Assembly (NCBI GenBank): GCA_021199375.1
Contig: JAJQIB010000026.1
Coordinates: 31,946 to 95,945, forward strand
Direction of reading: 5' to 3'
From: Ruminococcus sp.
Lineage (GTDB): Bacteria; Bacillota; Clostridia; Oscillospirales; Ruminococcaceae
Length of the DNA stretch: 64,000 bases
The notes beneath the pieces are model-generated. The model was given only the letters and a program-made list of their open reading frames with translations, was not told the origin of the DNA and ran no database searches. The translations under genes were made by a program, and so were the position numbers. This document shows positions 25,926 through 31,871 of the stretch, one piece after another; positions within the stretch are counted from its first letter, which is position 1; the number at the start of each line of letters is the position of its first letter.

Positions 25926-26705
25926 TTCGAGAATAATCCTTTCGACCTCGCCCGAAAAAAGCTTTTCACGGCGACCGTCATCATATTCAACCTCAAGCCT
26001 AGCCTCATCGTCAACATCAACCGCCGTGCAGTCGGTGTGACCCTCGCCATTCACCACAGTAATTCTTCTGCCAATAAGCAAAGATCTCTCACGGTACTCC
26101 CCTGCCGTAGGCTCATGTGGCTGCGAGTACACCCGCTCAAGCTCTATAGCAATTTGTGCTACCAGTCGGTTTTCATATCCCTTTGGCACATTCCCATCAT
26201 TAAAAATCGCTCCCGCCCTGTCAGAAATCTCTTCGGGAAAGCCTCCCTTCGGCGGAGCTATGTTTACACCTATTCCAACCACTGCCCAATCGGTAACGCC
26301 CTCAGAAATTGCAGCCTCTGTTAGTATTCCGCAAGCCTTGCGCCCCTTGATGTATACGTCATTCACCCACTTGATTTGTGCCCTCTCCTTCGAGGTTTTC
26401 TCTATCGCTCTGCATACTGCAACCGCCGCCGCTGTCGTAAAAAAAAGCGTCTTGTCAGGATCGCTCCTAGGTCTTAGCAAAAGCGAAAGATACACTCCGC
26501 TTTGAGGTGAAAAAAAGCTTCTCCCAAGCCTTCCCCTGCCAGCAGTCTGGTGAGCTGTCGCCAAAAGATATCCACCCTTCGCTCCGTTTCTCGCAAGCTC
26601 CTTTAGTCTGTTGTTAGTCGAGTCCGTCTCATCCACCGTGTGAATTTCATAGCTGCACCCCAGCGCAAGCGCACGCACCTTTTTTTCATCAAGCGTATTT
26701 TTCAT
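25923..26705 (-). CDS. birA: Biotin-[acetyl-CoA carboxylase] ligase, catalytic form
   Basis: A 260-residue biotin protein ligase: ETDSTNNRLKELA, the biotinyl-AMP loop AGRGRLGRSFFSP, and the catalytic lysine in QIKWVNDVYIKGRKACGILTE, then WAVVGIGVN. It lacks the N-terminal DNA-binding helix-turn-helix of bifunctional BirA, so it should only biotinylate carrier proteins. The start is set at MKNTLDEKK because GAGGAAG precedes it; a longer start would run into the terminator of the upstream gene. Confidence 0.88.
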   Translation of the reverse strand: MKNTLDEKKVRALALGCSYEIHTVDETDSTNNRLKELARNGAKGGYLLATAHQTAGRGRLGRSFFSPQSGVYLSLLLRPRSDPDKTLFFTTAAAVAVCRAIEKTSKERAQIKWVNDVYIKGRKACGILTEAAISEGVTDWAVVGIGVNIAPPKGGFPEEISDRAGAIFNDGNVPKGYENRLVAQIAIELERVYSQPHEPTAGEYRERSLLIGRRITVVNGEGHTDCTAVDVDDEARLEVEYDDGRREKLFSGEVERIILE

Positions 26706-26718
26706 ATCATCTTCCTCA

Positions 26719-26749
26719 CAAAAAGCGGAGAATGTTATCCACTCTCCGC
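26719..26749 (-). terminator. Terminator of the cyclophilin gene
   Basis: Stem GCGGAGA / TCTCCGC followed on the minus strand by TTTTTG, between the cyclophilin stop and birA. Confidence 0.75.
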
Positions 26750-26763
26750 CATCAAGTCTAGTC

Positions 26764-27468
26764 TTATTCAGCCTCTCCAACCGTTATCGAAAGCTGCGCT
26801 CTCGGATTTCCATCCTCGTCATCATCAATCATAGTAGCCTTTGTTATTGTGATTGTCTGAAGTGGGTAAGACTCCGCTCCGTCCGTGCCTGTCGTTCTCG
26901 GCACCTCTAGGAATTTGTCAACAATCTCCATACCCTCAGTTACCTCACCGAACGCCGCATAAGATCCATCAAGATATGAGCAGTCGGTGTAGCAGATAAA
27001 GAACTGTGACGATGCACTGTCATAGTCCTGCGAACGAGCCATCGAAACAATTCCACGAGTGTGCGACAGGTCGTTTTCTACACCGTTTTCAGAAAACTCA
27101 CCTGTAATGGTTTCATCATTTCCGCCCGTGCCATCGCCGTTAGGGTCTCCGCCCTGTGCCATAAAGTCCTCTACGACTCTGTGAAATGTCAGTCCGTCAT
27201 AAAAGCCCTCACTTACAAGGCTTTCGAAATTCTCACACGTAATTGGCGCAATATCAGGATAAAGCGTGATTATTATATCACCCCAATCGCCTGCCTCGGC
27301 GTACTCGATATCCTCATCCTCGTCAGAGCCAGATGATGCCTCCGCGGTGGATGCCACATCCTCAGATGCGTCATGTGCAGGCGAATTCTTATCCGCACAT
27401 CCCACAAATGCAGCACAAGCCAAAGCCGCAGCTGTTGTAAGCGTTAATAGTTTTTTCAGTATATTCAT
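26764..27468 (-). CDS. Cyclophilin-type peptidyl-prolyl isomerase lipoprotein
   Basis: A 234-residue exported isomerase that helps fold secreted proteins. The signal peptide ends in a lipobox (CAAFVGC), followed by an acidic/Ser linker and a cyclophilin domain: IITLYPDIAPITCENF, YDGLTFHRVVEDFMAQGGDP with the catalytic Arg, SMARSQDYDSASSQFFI and AFGEVTEGMEIVDK. A ~20-residue acidic tail follows. Single gene with its own terminator. Confidence 0.92.
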   Translation of the reverse strand: MNILKKLLTLTTAAALACAAFVGCADKNSPAHDASEDVASTAEASSGSDEDEDIEYAEAGDWGDIIITLYPDIAPITCENFESLVSEGFYDGLTFHRVVEDFMAQGGDPNGDGTGGNDETITGEFSENGVENDLSHTRGIVSMARSQDYDSASSQFFICYTDCSYLDGSYAAFGEVTEGMEIVDKFLEVPRTTGTDGAESYPLQTITITKATMIDDDEDGNPRAQLSITVGEAE

Positions 27469-27669
27469 AATTTTTCTGCCCTTCCCTTTCCTTAATCCTT
27501 GTCGTACTGTTGGTTGATGAATTTATTATACCACGTTTTCTTCCACTTGTCAATACAAATTTACAATAATGAAATCTTCGCCATACATTTTCATATTTTC
27601 ACATTTCCTATTGTCCTAAAGCTAAATTATCCAAGCTTTTTTGTTGAAAAACCTTGTGAAAAATGTGCA

Positions 27670-27698
27670 TTGACTTTTTCCTCAGATTATGATAAAAT
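27670..27698 (+). promoter_or_regulatory. Promoter of the 27.9-kb membrane protein gene
   Basis: TTGACT, 17 bases, TAAAAT, giving a leader of about 155 nt. Confidence 0.7.
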
Positions 27699-27704
27699 TA
27701 CATC

Positions 27705-27860
27705 ATAAGGTTAATACGCATAAACGACACAAGTTGTGCTTTGCACGTAAATCTGATCACGGTACCTATGTATTAAATATGTAGTATTCGTGTCACCCGT
27801 GCAGCGTCAGCTTGTTTTTTTATGCCATTTTTTGTTTTTATGAAAAGGAGAAATTTATTT
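27705..27860 (+). ncRNA. Possible structured leader of the membrane protein gene
   Basis: Within the long leader several arms can pair: GACAC/GTGTC (27726 and 27790), GTGC-TTT-GCAC, CTATGTA/TATGTAG, and competing TGCACG/CGTGCA and ACAAG/CTTGT arms, the last directly before a seven-T run. Mutually exclusive pairing before a T run would suit a riboswitch or attenuator. I recognise no known class, and hand folding is not proof. The interval 27469-27669 shows nothing. Confidence 0.35.
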
Positions 27861-28454
27861 ATGCCAAGAAATCAGTTACAAAGAATGCTATTCGCTTTCA
27901 TCACAGTTGTTATCACAGTAAGTGCCTACGTCTTTTACAGCCTTTATGTTGTAAACGGCAGCACCCTCATGAGCGTCACAGGTGCTAACAGCGTGCTTGA
28001 AGCCATCAAGGCTCAGGGCGGCGTATATATGTTCGGCAGAATGATGCCTGTATGGGCGCTTATTCTAATCGAGTTTGCATTTGCCTACACGCTCGAATGT
28101 CTAATGGGAAGCCCCGTATCCTTCAAGCTTGCTTGCAAAAACTTCGATCCCAAAACAACCCATCCCGTAATTTTCGAGTCCGCCATCATCTGCGCAACAG
28201 TCGGAATTATGGTTCCCTCAATGAGTTTTCTTGCAACACTTTTCTACTACCCCTATTACAACGGATTTAACATTCTAACAATGCTTGCAAACTGGCTCAA
28301 GCTTATCTGCTACAATCTCCCCTTTGCATTTCTAAGTCAGCTGTTCTTTATCCAGCCGTTTGTAAGAACCGTTTTCAAGGCTCTTATGAGATTCAAGAGC
28401 TTTTGCTCCGAAAAGCTTTTCCGCTCAAGAAAAGCCGGCAACGCAGCTATCTAA
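27861..28454 (+). CDS. Multi-pass membrane protein (DUF2798-like)
   Basis: A 197-residue protein with about four hydrophobic segments (LFAFITVVITVSAYVFYSLYV, WALILIEFAFAYTL, ESAIICATVGIMVPSMSFLATLF, LICYNLPFAFLSQLFFI). The opening MPRNQLQRMLFAFIT pattern resembles small membrane proteins grouped under DUF2798, appearing here as two related halves. Function unknown. Start chosen at the ATG 12 bases after AAGGAG. Its long leader may be structured. Confidence 0.6.
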   Translation: MPRNQLQRMLFAFITVVITVSAYVFYSLYVVNGSTLMSVTGANSVLEAIKAQGGVYMFGRMMPVWALILIEFAFAYTLECLMGSPVSFKLACKNFDPKTTHPVIFESAIICATVGIMVPSMSFLATLFYYPYYNGFNILTMLANWLKLICYNLPFAFLSQLFFIQPFVRTVFKALMRFKSFCSEKLFRSRKAGNAAI

Positions 28455-28481
28455 TTACTAAAGACATTTAAAATTTCGACA

Positions 28482-28514
28482 AGCACCATGTATTCGCCAA
28501 GAGTACATGGTGCT
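28482..28514 (+). terminator. Hairpin after the membrane protein gene
   Basis: Perfect 11-bp stem AGCACCATGTA / TACATGGTGCT, 27 bases after the stop; the following sequence has few Ts, so termination may be inefficient. Confidence 0.6.
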
Positions 28515-28516
28515 TA

Positions 28517-28551
28517 CTAGTGTCTAGTAATTAGTGGCTAGTGGTTAGATT
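28517..28551 (+). repeat. Heptamer repeats (CTAGNNN), five units
   Basis: Five adjoining 7-base units CTAGTGT, CTAGTAA, TTAGTGG, CTAGTGG, TTAGATT. The array leads into a conserved block starting TTGTTCGTA that also follows the arrays at 53014-53048 and (inverted) 29386-29413. Confidence 0.75.
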
Positions 28552-28692
28552 GTTCGTATATGTACAATGCTTGATTTTGCACTTTCGTGTTGTATAAAAA
28601 CTCTAGCTCAAACTAAAGTTATAAATGCGCTAAACAAACGTTTGGAAATACGTTGGTTCGCATGAGCTTTTACATTTTTTCAAAATTTACGC

Positions 28693-28721
28693 TTGACAAA
28701 ACGAAATTCACGTGGTATAAT
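28693..28721 (+). promoter_or_regulatory. Promoter of the antisense antitoxin RNA
   Basis: Consensus-perfect TTGACA, 17 bases, TATAAT, with no open reading frame downstream but a strong terminator ~200 bases on. Confidence 0.8.
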
Positions 28722-28759
28722 ATAAATAGAAAAGGGTACTGAATTCTAACCGACGTAGG

Positions 28760-28821
28760 AAAATATTTCGGTTCGCTTTAGCGAATTGCGCACACGATAT
28801 ACGTGCGCAAAGAAATATTTT
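28760..28821 (+). repeat. Cloverleaf palindrome C1
   Basis: Outer arm AAAATATTTC / GAAATATTTT enclosing two hairpins, TTCGC-ttta-GCGAA and TTGCGCAC / GTGCGCAA. Four complete relatives lie at 29210, 29461, 53144 and 53310; arms vary between copies while pairing is kept. Confidence 0.8.
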
Positions 28822-28871
28822 AGTGTCCGCTAAACAATAGTAAAAGTCAAAACAAAGTAAAGGGCGGACAC
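28822..28871 (+). repeat. Long hairpin repeat next to C1
   Basis: Arms GTGTCCGC / GCGGACAC around a conserved loop (AAACAA...AAAGTC...AAAC). Relatives: 28.8, 29.1, 29.5, 52.96, 53.23 and 53.39 kb. Confidence 0.7.
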
Positions 28872-28917
28872 AGCCTTAAACGGCTAAGCGGTTCTCCCTC
28901 AATTCAGGTTTATGTTT

Positions 28918-28956
28918 GTAACCGTCCTATGTGGAAGTATGGGCGGTTACTTTTTT
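28918..28956 (+). terminator. Terminator of the antisense RNA
   Basis: Stem GTAACCGTCC / GGGCGGTTAC (one G·U pair) followed by six Ts; it overlaps the toxin stop codon on the other strand. Confidence 0.85.
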
Positions 28957-29036
28957 CTATTATTGCTGTTGCCGATAACTAAACCGACTATGTTTGCGAT
29001 TAAGTTTAGTAATGCTATTACTTCTATCACGCTCAT
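28947..29036 (-). CDS. Small hydrophobic type I toxin (TxpA/Hol-Tox-like)
   Basis: A 29-codon gene: MSVIEVIALL, then NLIANIVGLVIG, ending NSNNRKK. One hydrophobic helix with a short polar, basic tail is the hallmark of membrane-acting type I toxins such as TxpA, BsrG and 'holin-like' peptides, which share the MS-x-x-E opening. A very strong ribosome site GGGGGTGAG lies 4 bases upstream, as is typical of these toxins. It has its own consensus promoter and a convergent antisense RNA overlapping its 3' end. No protein-level homology search could be run. Confidence 0.75.
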   Translation of the reverse strand: MSVIEVIALLNLIANIVGLVIGNSNNRKK

Positions 29037-29108
29037 ACAGCTCACCCCCTTGCGAGGGAAAGATTGAACCGCTTATATACCGCTGTTTGTACAGTACCCT
29101 TGATTATT

Positions 29109-29137
29109 ATTATATCATAATTCGCCAATTTTGTCAA
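29109..29137 (-). promoter_or_regulatory. Toxin promoter
   Basis: Minus strand TTGACA, 17 bases, TATAAT, about 70 bases upstream of the toxin start codon; it lies at the edge of the adjoining repeat. Confidence 0.8.
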
Positions 29138-29138
29138 C

Positions 29139-29187
29139 TGGGCAAGCCCTATCTGTGTTCGGACTTCTACTTTTGTTTGGCTTGCCT
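29139..29187 (-). repeat. Long hairpin repeat (GGGCAAGCC type), inverted
   Basis: GGGCAAGCC ... GGCTTGCC arms around a loop that is the reverse complement of the loop at 29522-29570. Two adjacent copies in opposite orientation frame the region 29140-29570. Confidence 0.7.
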
Positions 29188-29209
29188 GCCTTAGCTAACG
29201 CACGGCAAC

Positions 29210-29290
29210 AAATACGGTTTCGCGCGCATAAAGCGCCGCGCGCGATGGTACAAGACAAGCTTGTACAAGCTAAAGCGAACCACCGTATTT
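29210..29290 (-). repeat. Cloverleaf palindrome C2
   Basis: Outer arm AAATACGG / CCGTATTT; inside, a CGCGCGC/GCGCGCG hairpin and a GTACAAG/CTTGTAC hairpin. Orientation is opposite to C1. The ATTCC arm of C1, C3 and C4 is here ACGG, with matching change on the other side. Confidence 0.75.
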
Positions 29291-29385
29291 CCCTACGTTG
29301 GTTTAGTGTATCTATGACTTTAGTTCATACTAGATTTTTTAAACAACACGAAAGTTTAAGCTCATATGTTATGACAAATACGAAC

Positions 29386-29413
29386 AATCTAACCACTACC
29401 CACTACCCACTAA
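29386..29413 (-). repeat. Heptamer repeats (TTAGTGG type), four units, inverted
   Basis: Read on the minus strand: TTAGTGG, GTAGTGG, GTAGTGG, TTAGATT, followed by the same TTGTTCGTAT block as the arrays at 28517 and 53014. Confidence 0.7.
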
Positions 29414-29460
29414 CAGCCCAAACACAGTCAGGGCTTGAACCACAATTGAACCAACGTAGG

Positions 29461-29522
29461 AAAATATTCCGGTTCGCGTAGCGAATTGCGCGCGGCGCTT
29501 TATGCGCGCAAAGGAATATTTT
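29461..29522 (+). repeat. Cloverleaf palindrome C3
   Basis: Outer arm AAAATATTCC / GGAATATTTT around TTCGC-gta-GCGAA and TTGCGCGC/GCGCGCAA hairpins. Confidence 0.8.
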
Positions 29523-29571
29523 AGGGCAAGCCAAACAAAGTGAAAGCCCAAACACAGTCAGGGCTTGCCCC
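29523..29571 (+). repeat. Long hairpin repeat (GGGCAAGCC type)
   Basis: GGGCAAGCC / GGCTTGCCC arms around a ~28-base conserved loop; directly follows C3. Confidence 0.75.
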
Positions 29572-29622
29572 ACCTTCATCGCAATACTTAAGAAAGTTAT
29601 AAGAAAAAATCTCCTGCCACTA

Positions 29623-29651
29623 TTGAAATTCTGCTAAAACTATGCTATAAT
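29623..29651 (+). promoter_or_regulatory. Promoter of the moxR operon
   Basis: TTGAAA, 17 bases, TATAAT, 33 bases before the start codon. Confidence 0.8.
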
Positions 29652-29684
29652 AAAAAAAGAATTTAAAAAGCAAGGAGAAAAATC

Positions 29685-30653
29685 ATGTCTAACGAATTAA
29701 CACAGGATCAGCGTGAGGTTCTGGAAATCTGTCACCGTGTTATAGGTGAAATAAAAAAGGTCATCATCGGCAAGGATGAGGTAATAATAAAGGTTCTGCT
29801 GTCTATTTTAGCCGGCGGTCACGTGCTTATCGAGGATATTCCCGGTGTGGGAAAAACCACCCTCGCACTCGCACTCTCAAGGTCGCTTTCGCTCGACTAT
29901 AATCGCGTTCAGTTCACCCCCGATGTTCTTCCGACCGACATTACAGGCTATATGTCGCTTAATCGCGCAACAAACAAGTTTGAATATAAAAAGGGCGCAG
30001 CCATGACTAATCTGCTTTTAGCAGACGAAATCAACCGCACCTCCTCAAAAACACAATCCGCTCTGCTAGAGGTCATGGAGGAGGGCAGAGTTACCGTCGA
30101 TGGCGTAACCTACAAAACCCCCGACCCCTTTATCGTCATAGCTACACAAAACCCCATAGGCTCTATAGGCACCCAGATGCTCCCCGAATCCCAGATGGAT
30201 CGCTTTATCGTCTGCCTTACTATGGGCTACCCCTCACTCCAAAACGAAATCGACATGCTAAAAAGCAAACACTCAGGTCTTAACGTAAATTCCATCAAGC
30301 CTGCTGCCACTGCCGAGCAGCTCTCCCACGCAATCTCCGTCACAGACCAAATCTATGTCGCAGATCCCATCTTCGAGTACATCGCAAGGCTTGCCGACAC
30401 CACAAGAAAGCATCCCTTTGTTCGTCTGGGACTTTCTCCTCGTGGCGCAATCTCGCTTCTTAAAATGACCAAGGCGACCGCCCTTCTAAATGGACGCAGC
30501 TTTGCCATTCCCGATGATGTTCTCTACACCTTCTATGACGTATGCACACACCGAATCATCCTAAATTCTAAGGCTAAGATAAATAACATGACGGTTTCAG
30601 CTCTTCTAAAGGAAATAATCTCAGCCACACCTGTACCAAGCATTAAAGCGTAA
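29685..30653 (+). CDS. MoxR-family AAA+ ATPase
   Basis: A 322-residue chaperone-like ATPase: Walker A EDIPGVGKTTLALALSRSL, Walker B LLLADEINRTSSKTQSALLEVMEE, sensor ATQNPIGSIGTQMLPESQMDRF, and the C-terminal lid with LSPRGAISLLKMTKA. MoxR proteins are thought to help assemble or activate partner complexes. It heads a three-gene operon with DUF58 and transglutaminase proteins, a widespread arrangement of unsettled function. Start follows AAGGAG. Confidence 0.92.
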   Translation: MSNELTQDQREVLEICHRVIGEIKKVIIGKDEVIIKVLLSILAGGHVLIEDIPGVGKTTLALALSRSLSLDYNRVQFTPDVLPTDITGYMSLNRATNKFEYKKGAAMTNLLLADEINRTSSKTQSALLEVMEEGRVTVDGVTYKTPDPFIVIATQNPIGSIGTQMLPESQMDRFIVCLTMGYPSLQNEIDMLKSKHSGLNVNSIKPAATAEQLSHAISVTDQIYVADPIFEYIARLADTTRKHPFVRLGLSPRGAISLLKMTKATALLNGRSFAIPDDVLYTFYDVCTHRIILNSKAKINNMTVSALLKEIISATPVPSIKA

Positions 30654-30668
30654 GGAGCGATTTAATAA

Positions 30669-31859
30669 ATGATTTTCCTCTATCTCGTTTTAATCGTAAT
30701 AGCAGTGCTGTTTTTCATCCTCTATGAGGGCGTCGCATCTCTTATTATCCTCTCCATCGTCATAGTTTTTCCACTGCTTCTCTTTTTTATCAACTGCTTT
30801 CTTCAAAGCAAAATCACTGCCGCTCTTTCCTGCGGCACAAAAACCTGCAGCGCTAACCAAAGCGTCACTCTTGATATCGAGCTAAAAAACCCAACGCCCA
30901 TCCCCGTACTAAGCAGCGAAATTTCACTCACCTACACCATAAGCTCAACCGACAAAAAAGGCAAAATAAGCTTCAACACTCCAATCTTCTCTAACAGCAC
31001 TCAGCATCTCACCACCACCCTTAGCTCCGAGCATTACGGCGTAGTAGCCTTTAATATTTCACGTGTCAAGCTTTACGATATACTAAAGCTTTTCCGTAAT
31101 CGCCTCCCAAAAAAATCAATTCACTCTGACGTAAGCATTATTGTCATGCCTAATGTAGTCGAGCTTTCCAATCCCGTTTGCGACTACTCCGAAATAGGAC
31201 TTGACAGCGATCTCTACTCCGACACAAAATCCGGAAGCGACCCATCTCAAATTTTCGATATACGTGATTACACCGATGGCGACAAAATGAGCCGAGTCCA
31301 CTGGAAGCTTACCGCTAAGGAGGATAAGCTCATGGTTAAGGAATACTCCCGACCCATCTGCGACTCCTTTCTAATCCTCCTCGATAGCTTCATCCCCCTC
31401 GAAAAGCTTGCTGACGCTGTAGATCTCTTCGACACAGGCACCTCCCTAGCTCTTTCCCTCTCAAATCGCCTGCTCTGGGCTAACTCACGTCATATTCTCG
31501 CCGTCTACTCCGAGGATAGCCACACGCTCAGCGAAGCCTCAGTCGATGACGAGCAGTCGCAAATCGATGCGCTCATAGCCCTTCTCACCGCTAAAAGAGC
31601 CACTGCACCCAATATGTCTGTTAAAGCCCTCTCAGCCGAGCATTCAAATCTAAAATACGGACACCTCATTTTAATCTGCTCCTACGCCGACTCCGACACC
31701 ATAAGCCTGCTTTCCTCAAGCGGACTCGCCTACCGATATTCCGTTTTGGTCTGCGGTGAAAAAACAACTGCTCTCACCTCACTAAGCACCTCAAATACCG
31801 AGGTTTACCTAATAGACAGCAAAAATTTAGAGCTGTCCCTAAGCGACCTAACCCTTTAA
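30669..31859 (+). CDS. DUF58 (VWA-like) membrane protein
   Basis: A 396-residue protein with two N-terminal transmembrane helices (~2-45), a beta-rich middle and the DUF58 signature SGSDPSQIFDIRDYTDGDKMSRVHWKLTAKEDKLMVKEYSRP near residue 200. DUF58 proteins resemble von Willebrand A folds and are nearly always beside MoxR, probably its client. The gene lies 15 bases after moxR and 12 before the transglutaminase gene. Confidence 0.88.
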   Translation: MIFLYLVLIVIAVLFFILYEGVASLIILSIVIVFPLLLFFINCFLQSKITAALSCGTKTCSANQSVTLDIELKNPTPIPVLSSEISLTYTISSTDKKGKISFNTPIFSNSTQHLTTTLSSEHYGVVAFNISRVKLYDILKLFRNRLPKKSIHSDVSIIVMPNVVELSNPVCDYSEIGLDSDLYSDTKSGSDPSQIFDIRDYTDGDKMSRVHWKLTAKEDKLMVKEYSRPICDSFLILLDSFIPLEKLADAVDLFDTGTSLALSLSNRLLWANSRHILAVYSEDSHTLSEASVDDEQSQIDALIALLTAKRATAPNMSVKALSAEHSNLKYGHLILICSYADSDTISLLSSSGLAYRYSVLVCGEKTTALTSLSTSNTEVYLIDSKNLELSLSDLTL

Positions 31860-31871
31860 GGAGAACAAAAG

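Larger units (their letters stand above)
28728..28957 (+). ncRNA. Candidate antisense RNA (antitoxin of a type I toxin-antitoxin pair)
   Basis: About 230 nt between a consensus promoter and a strong terminator, with no credible reading frame. Its 3' end overlaps the last codons and 3' untranslated region of the convergently transcribed toxin gene, the arrangement of the Bacillus txpA/RatA and bsrG/SR4 pairs. Its body includes a cloverleaf-type palindrome (28760-28821) and a GTGTCCGC/GCGGACAC hairpin from the local repeat family. Confidence 0.65.

Noticed and set aside
28994..29481. Open frames overlapping the repeats on the plus strand
   Set aside because: Translations mirror frames at 53218-53454 only because the DNA is repeated; they lack ribosome sites and run through palindromes and across the toxin gene.
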